In this document: piece after piece, positions 29,954 to 36,489 of the stretch
How the letters are laid out: the number at the start of each line of letters is the position of its first letter
How positions within the stretch are numbered: the first letter of the stretch is position 1
Source: a virus
Virus record (IMG/VR): IMGVR_UViG_3300042480_001415
Coordinates: 1 to 38,483 of that record
Reading direction: 5' to 3' (one strand)
DNA: 38,483 bases
Notes under the pieces: model-generated
The model's input: the letters and a program-made list of their open reading frames with translations, nothing else
The model's database searches: none
What the model was told of the DNA's origin: nothing
Program-made: the position numbers and the translations under genes

Positions 29954-30819
29954 TGACGGACCTCCGCGTGAGAGGAATTCTCTCGACCATGCGAACGCTC
30001 GTGCTGGTGCTGGCTGTGGTTGCCGTGGGGTGCAGAAGGCACGCCGTCAGCGTCGTCGTGCCGAACACGCCCGAAGGCCTCGCATGCGAGCGCCAGTGCC
30101 TCGGCATCTTCCACGCGTGCCAGGGCGGGCGCGGCAGCAACGCGAAGGTCTGCCGGAAGGAGTACGACGGGTGCCTTGAGACGTGCCCCGGCGCCATGTT
30201 CAGCGACGGCAGGCGCGCCCGTGGCTCCATGACTCAGCCCAACGGAACGCCCGCTCTTGCTCCTGTTCCGCCGCCCCTCGTGTTCGAGCCCTTGCCCATG
30301 CCCGTCGCCGATGGTGGCGTTCCGAAGTGCGTCGCCAGCGAGAGCCCCGAGTGGGCCGGTGCCAGTGCCGTCAGGAAGAAGGAACTGCTCGACGCGTGCC
30401 GGTGAGCGACGCTGGCAGTTGACCTGGTGGCTGACGGGCTCGAGGTGCGCGGGGTTCACGCAGTGACGCACCCGGCAGCGGTGGTCGAGCGTCAGCCCCT
30501 CGGGCACCGGCCCGTGCTCAAGCTCCCACGCGATGCGGTGCGCGTAGCCAATGAGTGACGTGCGCCCCTTGCGGGAGCCGAGCGAGAGCACGGCATAGCC
30601 GCAGTTGTTGAGCGCGGCCGTCCACAACCAGCAGCCCGTGTTGGGCTCAGGCGTGAACTTCGAAGCGAAGCGCTCTGCGATGTCGCCCGACGCCAGCGCG
30701 AGCAGGCTCGGCTTGATGGCGTTGAGCGTAACCGGGTGACGCCCGTTCAGTTCCGCGCGTGGTGGGCTTGTGGTGGGCTGACGGTGATCAGCAGTGGAAG
30801 GCTGTGACTCGTTCAGCAC
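29950..30819 (-). CDS. HNH endonuclease, probably with 3' end replaced by the lipoprotein gene
   Basis: A phage-type HNH domain is clear over about 30400-30720: ERFASKFTPEPNTGCWLWTAALNNCGYAV, then GYAHRIAWELEHGPVPEGL, and LDHRCRVRHCVNPAHLEPVSHQVNCQR, with the H, N and H residues in order. The start is uncertain: GTG 30819 is the nearest candidate, and further upstream the frame runs into attP. The frame stays open to 29950, but after residue NCQRRSPAR it is pure antisense of the lipoprotein gene, whose stop lies exactly there (30405). The usual C-terminal part of this family is missing. The moron has probably truncated the gene. Confidence 0.6.
   Translation of the reverse strand: MLNESQPSTADHRQPTTSPPRAELNGRHPVTLNAIKPSLLALASGDIAERFASKFTPEPNTGCWLWTAALNNCGYAVLSLGSRKGRTSLIGYAHRIAWELEHGPVPEGLTLDHRCRVRHCVNPAHLEPVSHQVNCQRRSPARVEQFLLPDGTGTGPLGALAGDALRNATIGDGHGQGLEHEGRRNRSKSGRSVGLSHGATGAPAVAEHGAGARLKAPVVLLPADLRVAAAPALARVEDAEALALACEAFGRVRHDDADGVPSAPHGNHSQHQHERSHGRENSSHAEVRQ
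29989..30405 (+). CDS. Cys-rich secreted lipoprotein, second moron
   Basis: A 138-aa protein from ATG 29989, preceded by GAGAGGAA. Residues 1-15 (MRTLVLVLAVVAVGC) form a lipoprotein signal with Cys15 as the lipid anchor, nearly the same signal as the lipoprotein at 4245. The mature part has a Cys-rich section (CERQCLGIFHACQGG, CRKEYDGCLETC) and then a Pro-rich stretch (TPALAPVPPPLVFEPLPMP). It is encoded against the direction of the surrounding leftward genes, between the C5 methyltransferase unit and the HNH gene. Expression from an own promoter in the lysogen and a role at the host surface are inferences. Confidence 0.75.
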   Translation: MRTLVLVLAVVAVGCRRHAVSVVVPNTPEGLACERQCLGIFHACQGGRGSNAKVCRKEYDGCLETCPGAMFSDGRRARGSMTQPNGTPALAPVPPPLVFEPLPMPVADGGVPKCVASESPEWAGASAVRKKELLDACR

Positions 30820-30964
30820 CCTCGTTTCCGAGGGGAATTGCAGTGACCCTAAGGGGATTCGAACCCCTGTTACCGGCTTGAAAGGGCTGTCACCTTCTGA
30901 CTTCATGGATTCATTCTGCATGGTTGGCCTCGTTCTGAAAACCGGTGGTGGGCGCGTGGTGGGC
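30759..30964. other. attP: attP: tRNA-Glu 3' half core with four integrase arm-type sites
   Basis: The core (30844-30884) read on the minus strand is the 3' half of a tRNA-Glu gene: anticodon loop CTTTCAA (anticodon TTC), 3' anticodon stem GCCGG, TAAC, T-arm AGGGG-TTCGAAT-CCCCT, then TAGGGTC and A. The 5' half is not tRNA. Around the loop, plus-strand GTTACCGGC and GGCTGTCAC are imperfect inverted repeats flanking the 7-bp TTGAAAG at 30878-30884, a good crossover. The 9-mer GTGGTGGGC occurs at 30759, 30770, 30945 and 30956, in two pairs each spaced 11 bp, about 60-65 bp from the core on both sides. The integrase gene starts 20 bp beyond. Confidence 0.8.
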
Positions 30965-30984
30965 ACGAAAGACAAGGGTGGCTT

Positions 30985-32055
30985 GTGGCTGTGAAGTGGA
31001 AGCGGGTCGATTCATGGGAGGGCGGCTACGTGCGGCAGCGAGTCGACGAGTCGGGGAAGCCGACCGGCGCGCCGGTGTTCGTCATTGAGAAAGAGATCCA
31101 CGGCGCACGCTTTCACGTGAGCACGCGGTGCACCGACCGGCAGCGCGCGATGCGGCACCTGGTTCGTTTCGAAGCCGACCCGAGCACGTACACCCCGGCA
31201 GGCAGCGACGCGCGATTGCCCGACGTTCGTCTCACAGCGCAGCTCGTCGGCGAGTACCGCGCGTTCCAGCTCGAGAAGGGCATCACGTCGGAATGGGCCG
31301 CCGAGGTGGTTCGCTGCCTCGCCGACTGGATTGACGCGCTGGGGCCCGTCGACCTGCGAAAGGTCTCCCTGCACCAGCACCTGAAGCCGGCGCTCGAGGC
31401 TTGGCCGAAGCGTCGCAGTCAGCGCATCAAGGCGCTGAAGGGGTTCTTCAAGTGGCTGCGCACGGAGAAGGGGCTGATCAAGCACGCGGAAGACGCGACA
31501 CTCGACCTCCGCGTCCCGCAGGCACGCCCCGAGAAGTTCCGACGCCGAAAGGTCGTCGCGCACGAAGACGTGCAGGCCGCGCTGCTCAAGCTCAAGCCGC
31601 CCTTCAGCGACATCCTGCACGTGCTCGCGGGCACCGGCCTTCACGTGAGCGAGATTCGCAGGCTGGTGCTCGGACAGGGCGAGGTGGTCGAGACCACCAA
31701 AGAGAGACCTGTCGCCGTGATTCTCGTTCGGCAGAAGTCGGGCGAGATGACGCGAGCTCGCCTTGAATACCCCGAGTACCTGGACTCGATGCGCCGACTG
31801 ATGGCGCGCGGCAGCTTCCCGAACCGCATGGGCCTCGCTCGAGCCATGAAGGCCGCCTGCGATGCGGCAGGCGTGCCTCGCTTCGGCATGGGCGTGATGC
31901 GCCACTCGTTCCTCACGTGGGCGCACGAAGACGGCGCGGAGATGGGCGCACTGAAGGAAGCCGCCAACCACCGAACCGAAGCGACGACGCGACGCTTCTA
32001 CGTCGACGCCGCGATTCCGGTTGGCGTGCTCCCGATTCGACGACTTCAGCGCTGA
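30985..32055 (+). CDS. int: Tyrosine recombinase integrase
   Basis: A 356-aa protein from GTG 30985, just beside attP. The N-terminal 75 residues can be the arm-binding domain and residues about 80-170 a helical core-binding domain (LVGEYRAFQLEKGITSEWAAEVV..., KALKGFFKWLRTEKGLI). The catalytic domain shows TGLHVSEIRRL (His220 where Arg I is expected), the beta-hairpin Lys (VRQKSGE, K251), GMGVMRHSFLTW (Gly303 in place of the first box-II His; Arg306), ANHRTEATTRRFYV (His329 and nucleophile Tyr339). Two of the usual catalytic residues therefore differ. It is transcribed rightward, against the leftward early unit, and its 3' end overlaps the excisionase gene by 10 bp. Confidence 0.9.
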   Translation: MAVKWKRVDSWEGGYVRQRVDESGKPTGAPVFVIEKEIHGARFHVSTRCTDRQRAMRHLVRFEADPSTYTPAGSDARLPDVRLTAQLVGEYRAFQLEKGITSEWAAEVVRCLADWIDALGPVDLRKVSLHQHLKPALEAWPKRRSQRIKALKGFFKWLRTEKGLIKHAEDATLDLRVPQARPEKFRRRKVVAHEDVQAALLKLKPPFSDILHVLAGTGLHVSEIRRLVLGQGEVVETTKERPVAVILVRQKSGEMTRARLEYPEYLDSMRRLMARGSFPNRMGLARAMKAACDAAGVPRFGMGVMRHSFLTWAHEDGAEMGALKEAANHRTEATTRRFYVDAAIPVGVLPIRRLQR

Positions 32056-32420
32056 CGAAGAAGGGCGCGAGCGGCCGCTGCTTCCGCGCTGGTGGCCTTC
32101 ACCATCGCCTTGCGCTTCATCGCCTTGGCCTGCAGCACGGCCCGCGTCTTGGCCGCGACCGGCTTCTGACCGTGCTCCGGCATCGCAGCGGAGCGACGCG
32201 GCGTCAGAAGACGCTGCACCTCGGACAACGGCACGCGCGGCTTGCTCGACACCATCACCACCAGCAGCTCGCCGCGCCGAATCATCCGCCGCAACGTCTG
32301 TTCCGACACCGCCAACCGCTTCGCCGCCTCGCTCGGCTTCAGCGCCGAGACGACCGGCGCACCCAACTCCTCCCGCACGACCTGCCTCAACAGCGCCAGC
32401 AGCTTCCCCTCGTCCATCAT
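32046..32420 (-). CDS. Excisionase-like helix-turn-helix protein
   Basis: A 124-aa protein from ATG 32420 with AAGGAAG upstream. Residues about 28-70 form a MerR/HTH_17-type DNA-binding fold: LKPSEAAKRLAVSEQTLRRMIRRGELLVVMV, then PRVPLSEVQRLL. The C-terminal half is basic and Ala-rich (KAMKRKAMVKATSAEAAAAR). It is convergent with the integrase and overlaps it by 10 bp. Proteins of this type often act as recombination directionality factors, so excisionase is the best guess; a transcription factor role is also possible. Confidence 0.65.
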   Translation of the reverse strand: MMDEGKLLALLRQVVREELGAPVVSALKPSEAAKRLAVSEQTLRRMIRRGELLVVMVSSKPRVPLSEVQRLLTPRRSAAMPEHGQKPVAAKTRAVLQAKAMKRKAMVKATSAEAAAARALLRQR

Positions 32421-32439
32421 GTGGTGCTTCCTTGCGGTG

Positions 32440-32481
32440 CATGGGCTTCCTCAGTGCCCATGGCGACGGACTGCCGTCCGT
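32440..32481. promoter_or_regulatory. Two adjacent hairpins upstream of the excisionase-like gene
   Basis: CATGGGC (32440-32446) pairs with GCCCATG (32456-32462), and ACGGAC (32466-32471) with GTCCGT (32476-32481). Both lie in the 140-bp gap between the candidate regulator and the excisionase-like gene on the leftward transcript. They could modulate read-through or translation. No T-tract follows. Confidence 0.4.
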
Positions 32482-32560
32482 GGGCAACGTCATAGCCGTG
32501 GTGACTGACAAGTGACTGGTTCCGCGAAGTTGCGTCAGCGCCCAGCAACGGGCGCGGCGC

Positions 32561-32863
32561 TCACTTCGCCTTCTTCGCTTCGGCAATCAGGCGAGCGATG
32601 ACCTTGTTCATCTCTTCGTCGGTCTTCGGCTCGCCGCCCAGCTCAGCAAATGCGGCCTCGAGCGAGGCGTCGATGAGACGACGCGCACCCTCGGCTTCCG
32701 TCCACTCTTTCCCCTCGGGGTTCTGCACGCGGTCGAGCGCAGTCCACACCTGAAGCAGTCGCGTGAATCGCTGCGCCTGGGGCTTGGTGAGGAAGGTCGT
32801 CACGCGCTCCGAGTACGTCTCTTTGGGTCGGTAGAGCGGCGCCACGACTTCGGACTCAACCAT
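32561..32863 (-). CDS. Leftward switch gene, candidate regulator of unknown family
   Basis: One hundred residues from ATG 32863, chosen because GGCGGAG lies five bases upstream. An alternative ATG at 32908 (115 aa) has no Shine-Dalgarno and would be nearly leaderless relative to the predicted promoter. The protein is basic and helical after residue 20: YSERVTTFLTKPQAQRFTRLLQVW, then WTEAEGARRLIDASLEAAFAEL and EEMNKVIARLIAEAKKAK. No helix-turn-helix is recognisable. Being the first gene of the leftward promoter in the switch, it is a candidate repressor or anti-repressor. Confidence 0.6.
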   Translation of the reverse strand: MVESEVVAPLYRPKETYSERVTTFLTKPQAQRFTRLLQVWTALDRVQNPEGKEWTEAEGARRLIDASLEAAFAELGGEPKTDEEMNKVIARLIAEAKKAK

Positions 32864-32917
32864 CGCTGCTCCGCCTGCGCCACTGAACATCCTTGCCGGT
32901 GCATTCATGGTGACTCA

Positions 32918-32947
32918 CGTATGGCACACAGTTGTGTCGAAAGTCAA
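32918..32947 (-). promoter_or_regulatory. Leftward switch promoter (PL-like)
   Basis: On the minus strand, TTGACT (32947-32942), a 17-base spacer containing ACACAACTGTGTG, and CCATAC (or CATACG with 18) as the -10. It is the mirror of the rightward promoter, with the same -35 and an operator-like half-site pair in the spacer. It would drive the candidate regulator gene. Confidence 0.65.
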
Positions 32948-32992
32948 CACTGGCAAACACGAGGTTGTGTTGACTTCGACACAACGTTGTGT
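32926..32992. promoter_or_regulatory. Switch operators: GTTGTGT / ACACAAC repeats
   Basis: ACACAACGTTGTGT (32979-32992) is a perfect 14-bp palindrome. Further half-sites GTTGTGT occur at 32931-32937 (facing ACACA at 32926) and at 32964-32970 (with AACAC 5' of it). A larger inverted repeat joins TTGTGTCGAAAGTCAACAC on the left to GTGTTGACTTCGACACAA on the right. Operators lie inside both promoter spacers. Confidence 0.75.
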
Positions 32993-32998
32993 AACTAT
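32970..32998 (+). promoter_or_regulatory. Rightward switch promoter (PR-like)
   Basis: TTGACT at 32970-32975, a 17-base spacer holding the perfect palindrome, and AACTAT at 32993-32998 as -10 (TAACTA one base earlier also possible). It would drive the rightward operon from 33097, with an untranslated leader of about 90 bases. Confidence 0.65.
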
Positions 32999-33096
32999 CT
33001 TCTCACGGTCGACGTTGACCGGACGGCGGGCGGGCAGGGCGTGAGTGGCGAGCGGCAGTTGCCGAGTCGGTTCTCGAAGTGACCGGGTGAAGACAG

Positions 33097-33444
33097 ATGA
33101 ACGCATTGACTCGTGGTGAGTCGTACGCAGTGCGCACGGTGCGCGAAGAGGTGTACGGCGCGCGCACCGCTCTCGAAACGCTGAGCAAACGCCTCGCATC
33201 CGTCGACCTCGGCGAGATGCACTCACACGCGCGCTGGGAAGAACTGGCTCAGGCCGCCGCCAACGTGGCGCGCCTCGACGACGTGCTCGAGTCGTTGCTC
33301 GAAGGCAAAGAGGTGCTCGAGCTGCACGCGAAGCTGGCCTACGAGTTGACCGGCGCGGTGTGCCGCGACGAGCAGCGGCTGAGCGCGCAGTGCGACCGGC
33401 GCGCCCTCGCCCACGTCCTTCGCATGCTGGAGCGCGTCCTGTGA
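33097..33444 (+). CDS. First gene of the rightward early operon, hypothetical helical protein
   Basis: A 115-aa protein from ATG 33097. It is helical and charged: SYAVRTVREEVYGARTALETLSKRL, then WEELAQAAANVARLDDVLESLL and CDRRALAHVLRMLERVL. No DNA-binding motif is evident. First genes after such a promoter are often regulators or early takeover proteins. It is coupled to the next gene by GTGA at 33441. Confidence 0.6.
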   Translation: MNALTRGESYAVRTVREEVYGARTALETLSKRLASVDLGEMHSHARWEELAQAAANVARLDDVLESLLEGKEVLELHAKLAYELTGAVCRDEQRLSAQCDRRALAHVLRMLERVL

Positions 33445-33965
33445 GCGCGTGGGCGACGTCGAAGTGCCGCATCATCACCGAGGCCGAGCTGATGCTCGAA
33501 GGGCCCATCAAGGGCGAGCTGACCCTTGAAGAGGTGTACCGCTCCGCGCGCGCCGTCGCGCTGTGCAAGGTGTGCGGCTGCCTCCGCCTGAAGCGGGAAC
33601 TCGTCGAGACGCGCATCATGGGCGTGCGCTGCATCGACGAGAAGATGTGCATGCGCCGGGGCGAGGTCGACCACGACGACGGGCGCGGTGAGGCAACGAC
33701 GCGCGCCGAGCGCCCGAAGTGGCACCGCACGGGCACAGCTCCGAAGGTGGACGTGGCTTCGACCTGGTGCCGCTGCGGGAAGTGCAGCCGCCTCTACAAC
33801 CCACGCAACTGGGAGCTGCTGACGCTGGTCGACGCCAGCGACGAAGAGCAGGGGGACCTCGTCATTCACTCCGTGACGAAGCGCTGCCTGTGCGGCGAGT
33901 CGCTGCGCGTCACCTCGGAGCGGCTGCGGGGGACGAGCGTCTACGTGAAGGCGGGTGCGCCGTGA
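33441..33965 (+). CDS. Zinc-binding hypothetical protein
   Basis: A 174-aa protein from GTG 33441 (GTGA overlap); a longer frame starting earlier is antisense. Three Cys clusters: LCKVCGCLRL (about residues 41-50), WCRCGKCSRL (about 109-118) and KRCLCGES (about 147-154). They suggest one or two zinc ribbons. It lies between the first early gene and the recombination genes. Function unknown. Confidence 0.6.
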   Translation: MSAWATSKCRIITEAELMLEGPIKGELTLEEVYRSARAVALCKVCGCLRLKRELVETRIMGVRCIDEKMCMRRGEVDHDDGRGEATTRAERPKWHRTGTAPKVDVASTWCRCGKCSRLYNPRNWELLTLVDASDEEQGDLVIHSVTKRCLCGESLRVTSERLRGTSVYVKAGAP

Positions 33966-34225
33966 CGACCATCGCCGAAATTCTGGAGCACGTCGAAGAG
34001 GCTATTCGCGCGGAGACGAAGGAGCAGGCCTCGCTCGCGAAGTCCCTCATCGCGGCGAAGCTGGCGCCGCTCACCGGCGAGTCGATGCAGGCGGCCTTCG
34101 ATGCGCTGCGCACGAACATCGACACGCCGCTGCGGCTGGGCAACGTGGTGCGGCATCACGTCAGTGTGCCCGAGCGCGAGCATCGCGCGCCGCTGCGGCT
34201 GGTGGAGACCAACGATGTTGACTGA
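33962..34225 (+). CDS. Small hypothetical protein upstream of the exonuclease
   Basis: Eighty-seven residues from GTG 33962 (GTGA overlap). Begins MTTIAEILEHVEEAIRAETKEQ, then a helical stretch and a polar C-terminus. Its 3' end overlaps the YqaJ start by 11 bp. Not recognised; small accessory proteins are common upstream of phage exonuclease genes. Confidence 0.5.
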   Translation: MTTIAEILEHVEEAIRAETKEQASLAKSLIAAKLAPLTGESMQAAFDALRTNIDTPLRLGNVVRHHVSVPEREHRAPLRLVETNDVD

Positions 34226-35096
34226 GGCACAGCTCGAAGAGCGCAAGACGGGCATCGGCGGCTCTGAGGTGGGAGCCATTCTCGGGGAGTCGCGGTTCGC
34301 CGCACCCTTCGATGTGTGGCTCTCGAAGGTGCACGGGTGGCGGCTGGAAGAGACGGACGACATGCGGCGCGGCTCGTTTCTCGAGGACGGCATCGCGCGC
34401 TGGTACGCGCAGCGGTACGGGCACGACCTCTCGCGCCTCAGCGAGTGCAAGACGCTCCGTCACCGGCTGCATCCGTGGGCGCTCTGCACGTCAGACCGCA
34501 TGGTGACAGCCCCCGCTGGTCGCGAGCTGCTGCTCTCCATCAAGTCGCCCCGGCGTGGTGGTGGCGAATGGGGCGACGCGGGAACGGACCAGGTTCCGCC
34601 CGAGTACCTCCTGCAGCTCCAGTGGGAGTGGGCGATTCACGCGAGCCACGGCATGCACCTCGAGGAGACGATGCACCTCGCCGCGCTGCTCGATGGCGAC
34701 CTCGAGGTGTTCATCATCAAGGCCGACGTCGAGCTTCAGCGGTGGATGCTGGAGGCGGCGGGCGCGTGGTGGGAGCGGCACGTCGTGCAAGGCGTGCAGC
34801 CCGAGCTCGACGGCAGCAGTCAGGCGCGCGCGTGGCTGCAGCGTCGCTTCAACGCGAACAACGCCGCGTTCCGCGAGGCCACGCCGCAAGAGGCGACGCG
34901 GATGCTGGCGCTGGAGTTGGTCGAGCGCGACGTGAAGCAGCTCGAGGTCGAAGCCGAGACGCTGCGCAACGAGTTGAAGCTTTTGATGGGCGAGACGACG
35001 CGCATCACTGGCCCGAATGGGCGCATCGATTGGAAGTCGAACGTGAAGCAGGTCCGCAGTTTCAAACCGAAGTGGAACAAGGAGCAGTCACCATGA
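34215..35096 (+). CDS. YqaJ-type phage exonuclease
   Basis: A 293-aa protein from ATG 34215. It resects double-stranded ends so that RecT can anneal strands. The YqaJ/lambda-exo hallmark RKTGIGGSEVGAILGESRF is at about residues 10-28. A catalytic core follows: RRGSFLEDGIARWYA (Glu near 56), CTSDRMVTAP (Asp), LLLSIKSPRRGG (Lys near 109). The C-terminal third is helical (LELVERDVKQLEVEAETLRNELK) and may be the RecT-contact part. ATGA overlap joins it to recT. Confidence 0.85.
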   Translation: MLTEAQLEERKTGIGGSEVGAILGESRFAAPFDVWLSKVHGWRLEETDDMRRGSFLEDGIARWYAQRYGHDLSRLSECKTLRHRLHPWALCTSDRMVTAPAGRELLLSIKSPRRGGGEWGDAGTDQVPPEYLLQLQWEWAIHASHGMHLEETMHLAALLDGDLEVFIIKADVELQRWMLEAAGAWWERHVVQGVQPELDGSSQARAWLQRRFNANNAAFREATPQEATRMLALELVERDVKQLEVEAETLRNELKLLMGETTRITGPNGRIDWKSNVKQVRSFKPKWNKEQSP

Positions 35097-35950
35097 GCGA
35101 GGCGATTCAGAAGAGCGAAGCGGGTGCGGTGCAGGCGGCGAAGCCGAAGGACGCGGCGATGACGCTGAAGGACCTGCTGGTGTCCAACCAGAAGGCCATC
35201 ACGTCGCTGGTGCCCGAGCACCTGACGCCCGAGCGGCTGATGCGGGTGGCCGTCAACTGCGTGGCGAAGACGCCGGGGCTGCAGAAGTGCACGCCCACGT
35301 CGCTGCTGCAGTGCGTGATGGCGGCGGCCGAGGTGGGGCTCGAGCCCGGTGGCGTGCTGGGTCAGTTCTACCTGGTGCCCATGGGCAACGTGGCGACGCC
35401 CATCATCGGGTACCGCGGCCTGCTGGAGCTGGCGCGGCGCAGCGGCCAAATCGCCAGCATCCGCGCGGTGGTGGTGCGCGAGAAGGACCGCTTCCGCATG
35501 ACCGAGGGCATCGAGCAGACCCTCGACCACGAGCCCTTCCTCGACGGGGACGCCGGGCCGATGAAGTACGTCTACGCGGTTGCGAAGCTGCGCGACGGCT
35601 CCGTGCAGGTCGAGGTGATGTCGCGTGCGCAGGTGGACGGCATTCGCGCTCGCAGCCGCGCGGGCAGCTCGGGGCCGTGGGTGACTGACTACGACGAGAT
35701 GGCGAAGAAGACGGTGCTGCGCCGCCTCTCGAAGTGGCTGCCGCTCGCGACGGAGCGCTGGGAGAAGGCGCTCGAGCTGGACAACGGCGACTACGTCGAC
35801 GGCGAGGCGGTGCAGGCCACCGAGGCGACCGTCTCCGAGTTGGTGTCGGTGAAGGAGCGCGTGAAGGCGCGCCGCCAGCTCATCACCGACGCCCCGCCGG
35901 TCAACATGCCGCCCGAGGAAGAGCAGCCTCCCGCGCCTGACGCCGCCTGA
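35093..35950 (+). CDS. recT: RecT-family single-strand annealing recombinase
   Basis: A 285-aa protein from ATG 35093. RecT-like signature at about residues 48-97: LMRVAVNCVAKTPGLQKCTP, SLLQCVMAAAEVGLEPG, GQFYLVPMGN, IIGYRGLLELARRSG. It pairs with the YqaJ exonuclease in a coupled operon to recombine phage DNA ends, for example for circularisation or gene exchange. The C-terminus is acidic and Pro-rich (NMPPEEEQPPAPDA). Confidence 0.9.
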   Translation: MSEAIQKSEAGAVQAAKPKDAAMTLKDLLVSNQKAITSLVPEHLTPERLMRVAVNCVAKTPGLQKCTPTSLLQCVMAAAEVGLEPGGVLGQFYLVPMGNVATPIIGYRGLLELARRSGQIASIRAVVVREKDRFRMTEGIEQTLDHEPFLDGDAGPMKYVYAVAKLRDGSVQVEVMSRAQVDGIRARSRAGSSGPWVTDYDEMAKKTVLRRLSKWLPLATERWEKALELDNGDYVDGEAVQATEATVSELVSVKERVKARRQLITDAPPVNMPPEEEQPPAPDAA

Positions 35951-35985
35951 CCTTTCACCCCTGGCATTCCGCCGGGGAGCCGAAG

Positions 35986-36023
35986 CGCGCCGTGCAGCAG
36001 TCAGCCCTCGACTGCACGGCGCG
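35986..36023 (+). terminator. Hairpin after recT
   Basis: CGCGCCGTGCAG pairs perfectly with CTGCACGGCGCG (12 bp, 14-base loop). No T-tract follows, so termination is uncertain. It could also protect or process the transcript ahead of the tRNA genes. Confidence 0.5.
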
Positions 36024-36064
36024 ACACCACCGCTGGCCCGGCGTTCGGCGAGGGCGAAGTTCCG

Positions 36065-36133
36065 GGGCTCATTTCTGGCGAGGGGCGCGGCTGATCACCG
36101 CGCTGAGCGAGGTTCGATTCCTCGGGGCCCCAC
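36065..36133 (+). tRNA. tRNA-Ile(GAT), weak D-arm
   Basis: Acceptor GGGGCTC with GGGCCCC (7 pairs, one G-U), anticodon stem CGCGG/CCGCG around CTGATCA (anticodon GAT), variable CTGAG, T-arm CGAGG-TTCGATT-CCTCG, then A. The D-arm is poor (four-base loop, two G-U pairs). Position 37 is C, unusual for a tRNA. The gene may be degenerate or a phage-type minimal tRNA. Confidence 0.65.
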
Positions 36134-36163
36134 ACACCCGCAGCACTCACCCAAGAGGCAACA

Positions 36164-36481
36164 ATGGTTCACACGTTTGGCAATTCGATTCACTCGCTGT
36201 TCCGCACCGGCGCTCACCACCCCAACAGCGCCAACGGCTGGCACGGGCTGGCTCCGCGCGGGAACCTCTCGTTCGGCGCGTTGCGCACGGTGTCGGCGAA
36301 CCAGCCGCGCCCCATCTCGCCGAGCGCCATCAACCACAACGAGCAGCCGTGGCAGAAGGCCGCGCGCAAGCAGGCGAAGCGGGCCGAGTCGCACCTCGGA
36401 TGGAACGATCGCCGCATCGCTCGCGAGAAGCGCAAGGCCGAAGCCTCGCAGGTTGCCTCCATCGCGGAACGGTGGAGCTGA
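36164..36481 (+). CDS. Hypothetical protein between two tRNA genes
   Basis: A 105-aa protein from ATG 36164, 31 bp after the tRNA-Ile gene and ending 8 bp before the tRNA-Trp gene. Sequence: MVHTFGNSIHSLFRTGAHHP, a polar middle, and a basic helical C-terminus (KAARKQAKRAESHLGWNDRR). The basic end hints at nucleic-acid binding. No family recognised. Confidence 0.5.
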   Translation: MVHTFGNSIHSLFRTGAHHPNSANGWHGLAPRGNLSFGALRTVSANQPRPISPSAINHNEQPWQKAARKQAKRAESHLGWNDRRIAREKRKAEASQVASIAERWS

Positions 36482-36489
36482 CGCACCAA

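Noticed and set aside
30794-30994. Plus-strand ORF of 66 codons across attP
   Set aside because: It encodes mostly tRNA-derived sequence (NCSDPKGIRTPVTGL), a well-known artefact of tRNA 3' ends.
34316-35092. 5' extension of the recT frame back to 34316
   Set aside because: This part is an out-of-frame reading of the YqaJ gene. RecT homology and the ATGA overlap set the start at 35093.
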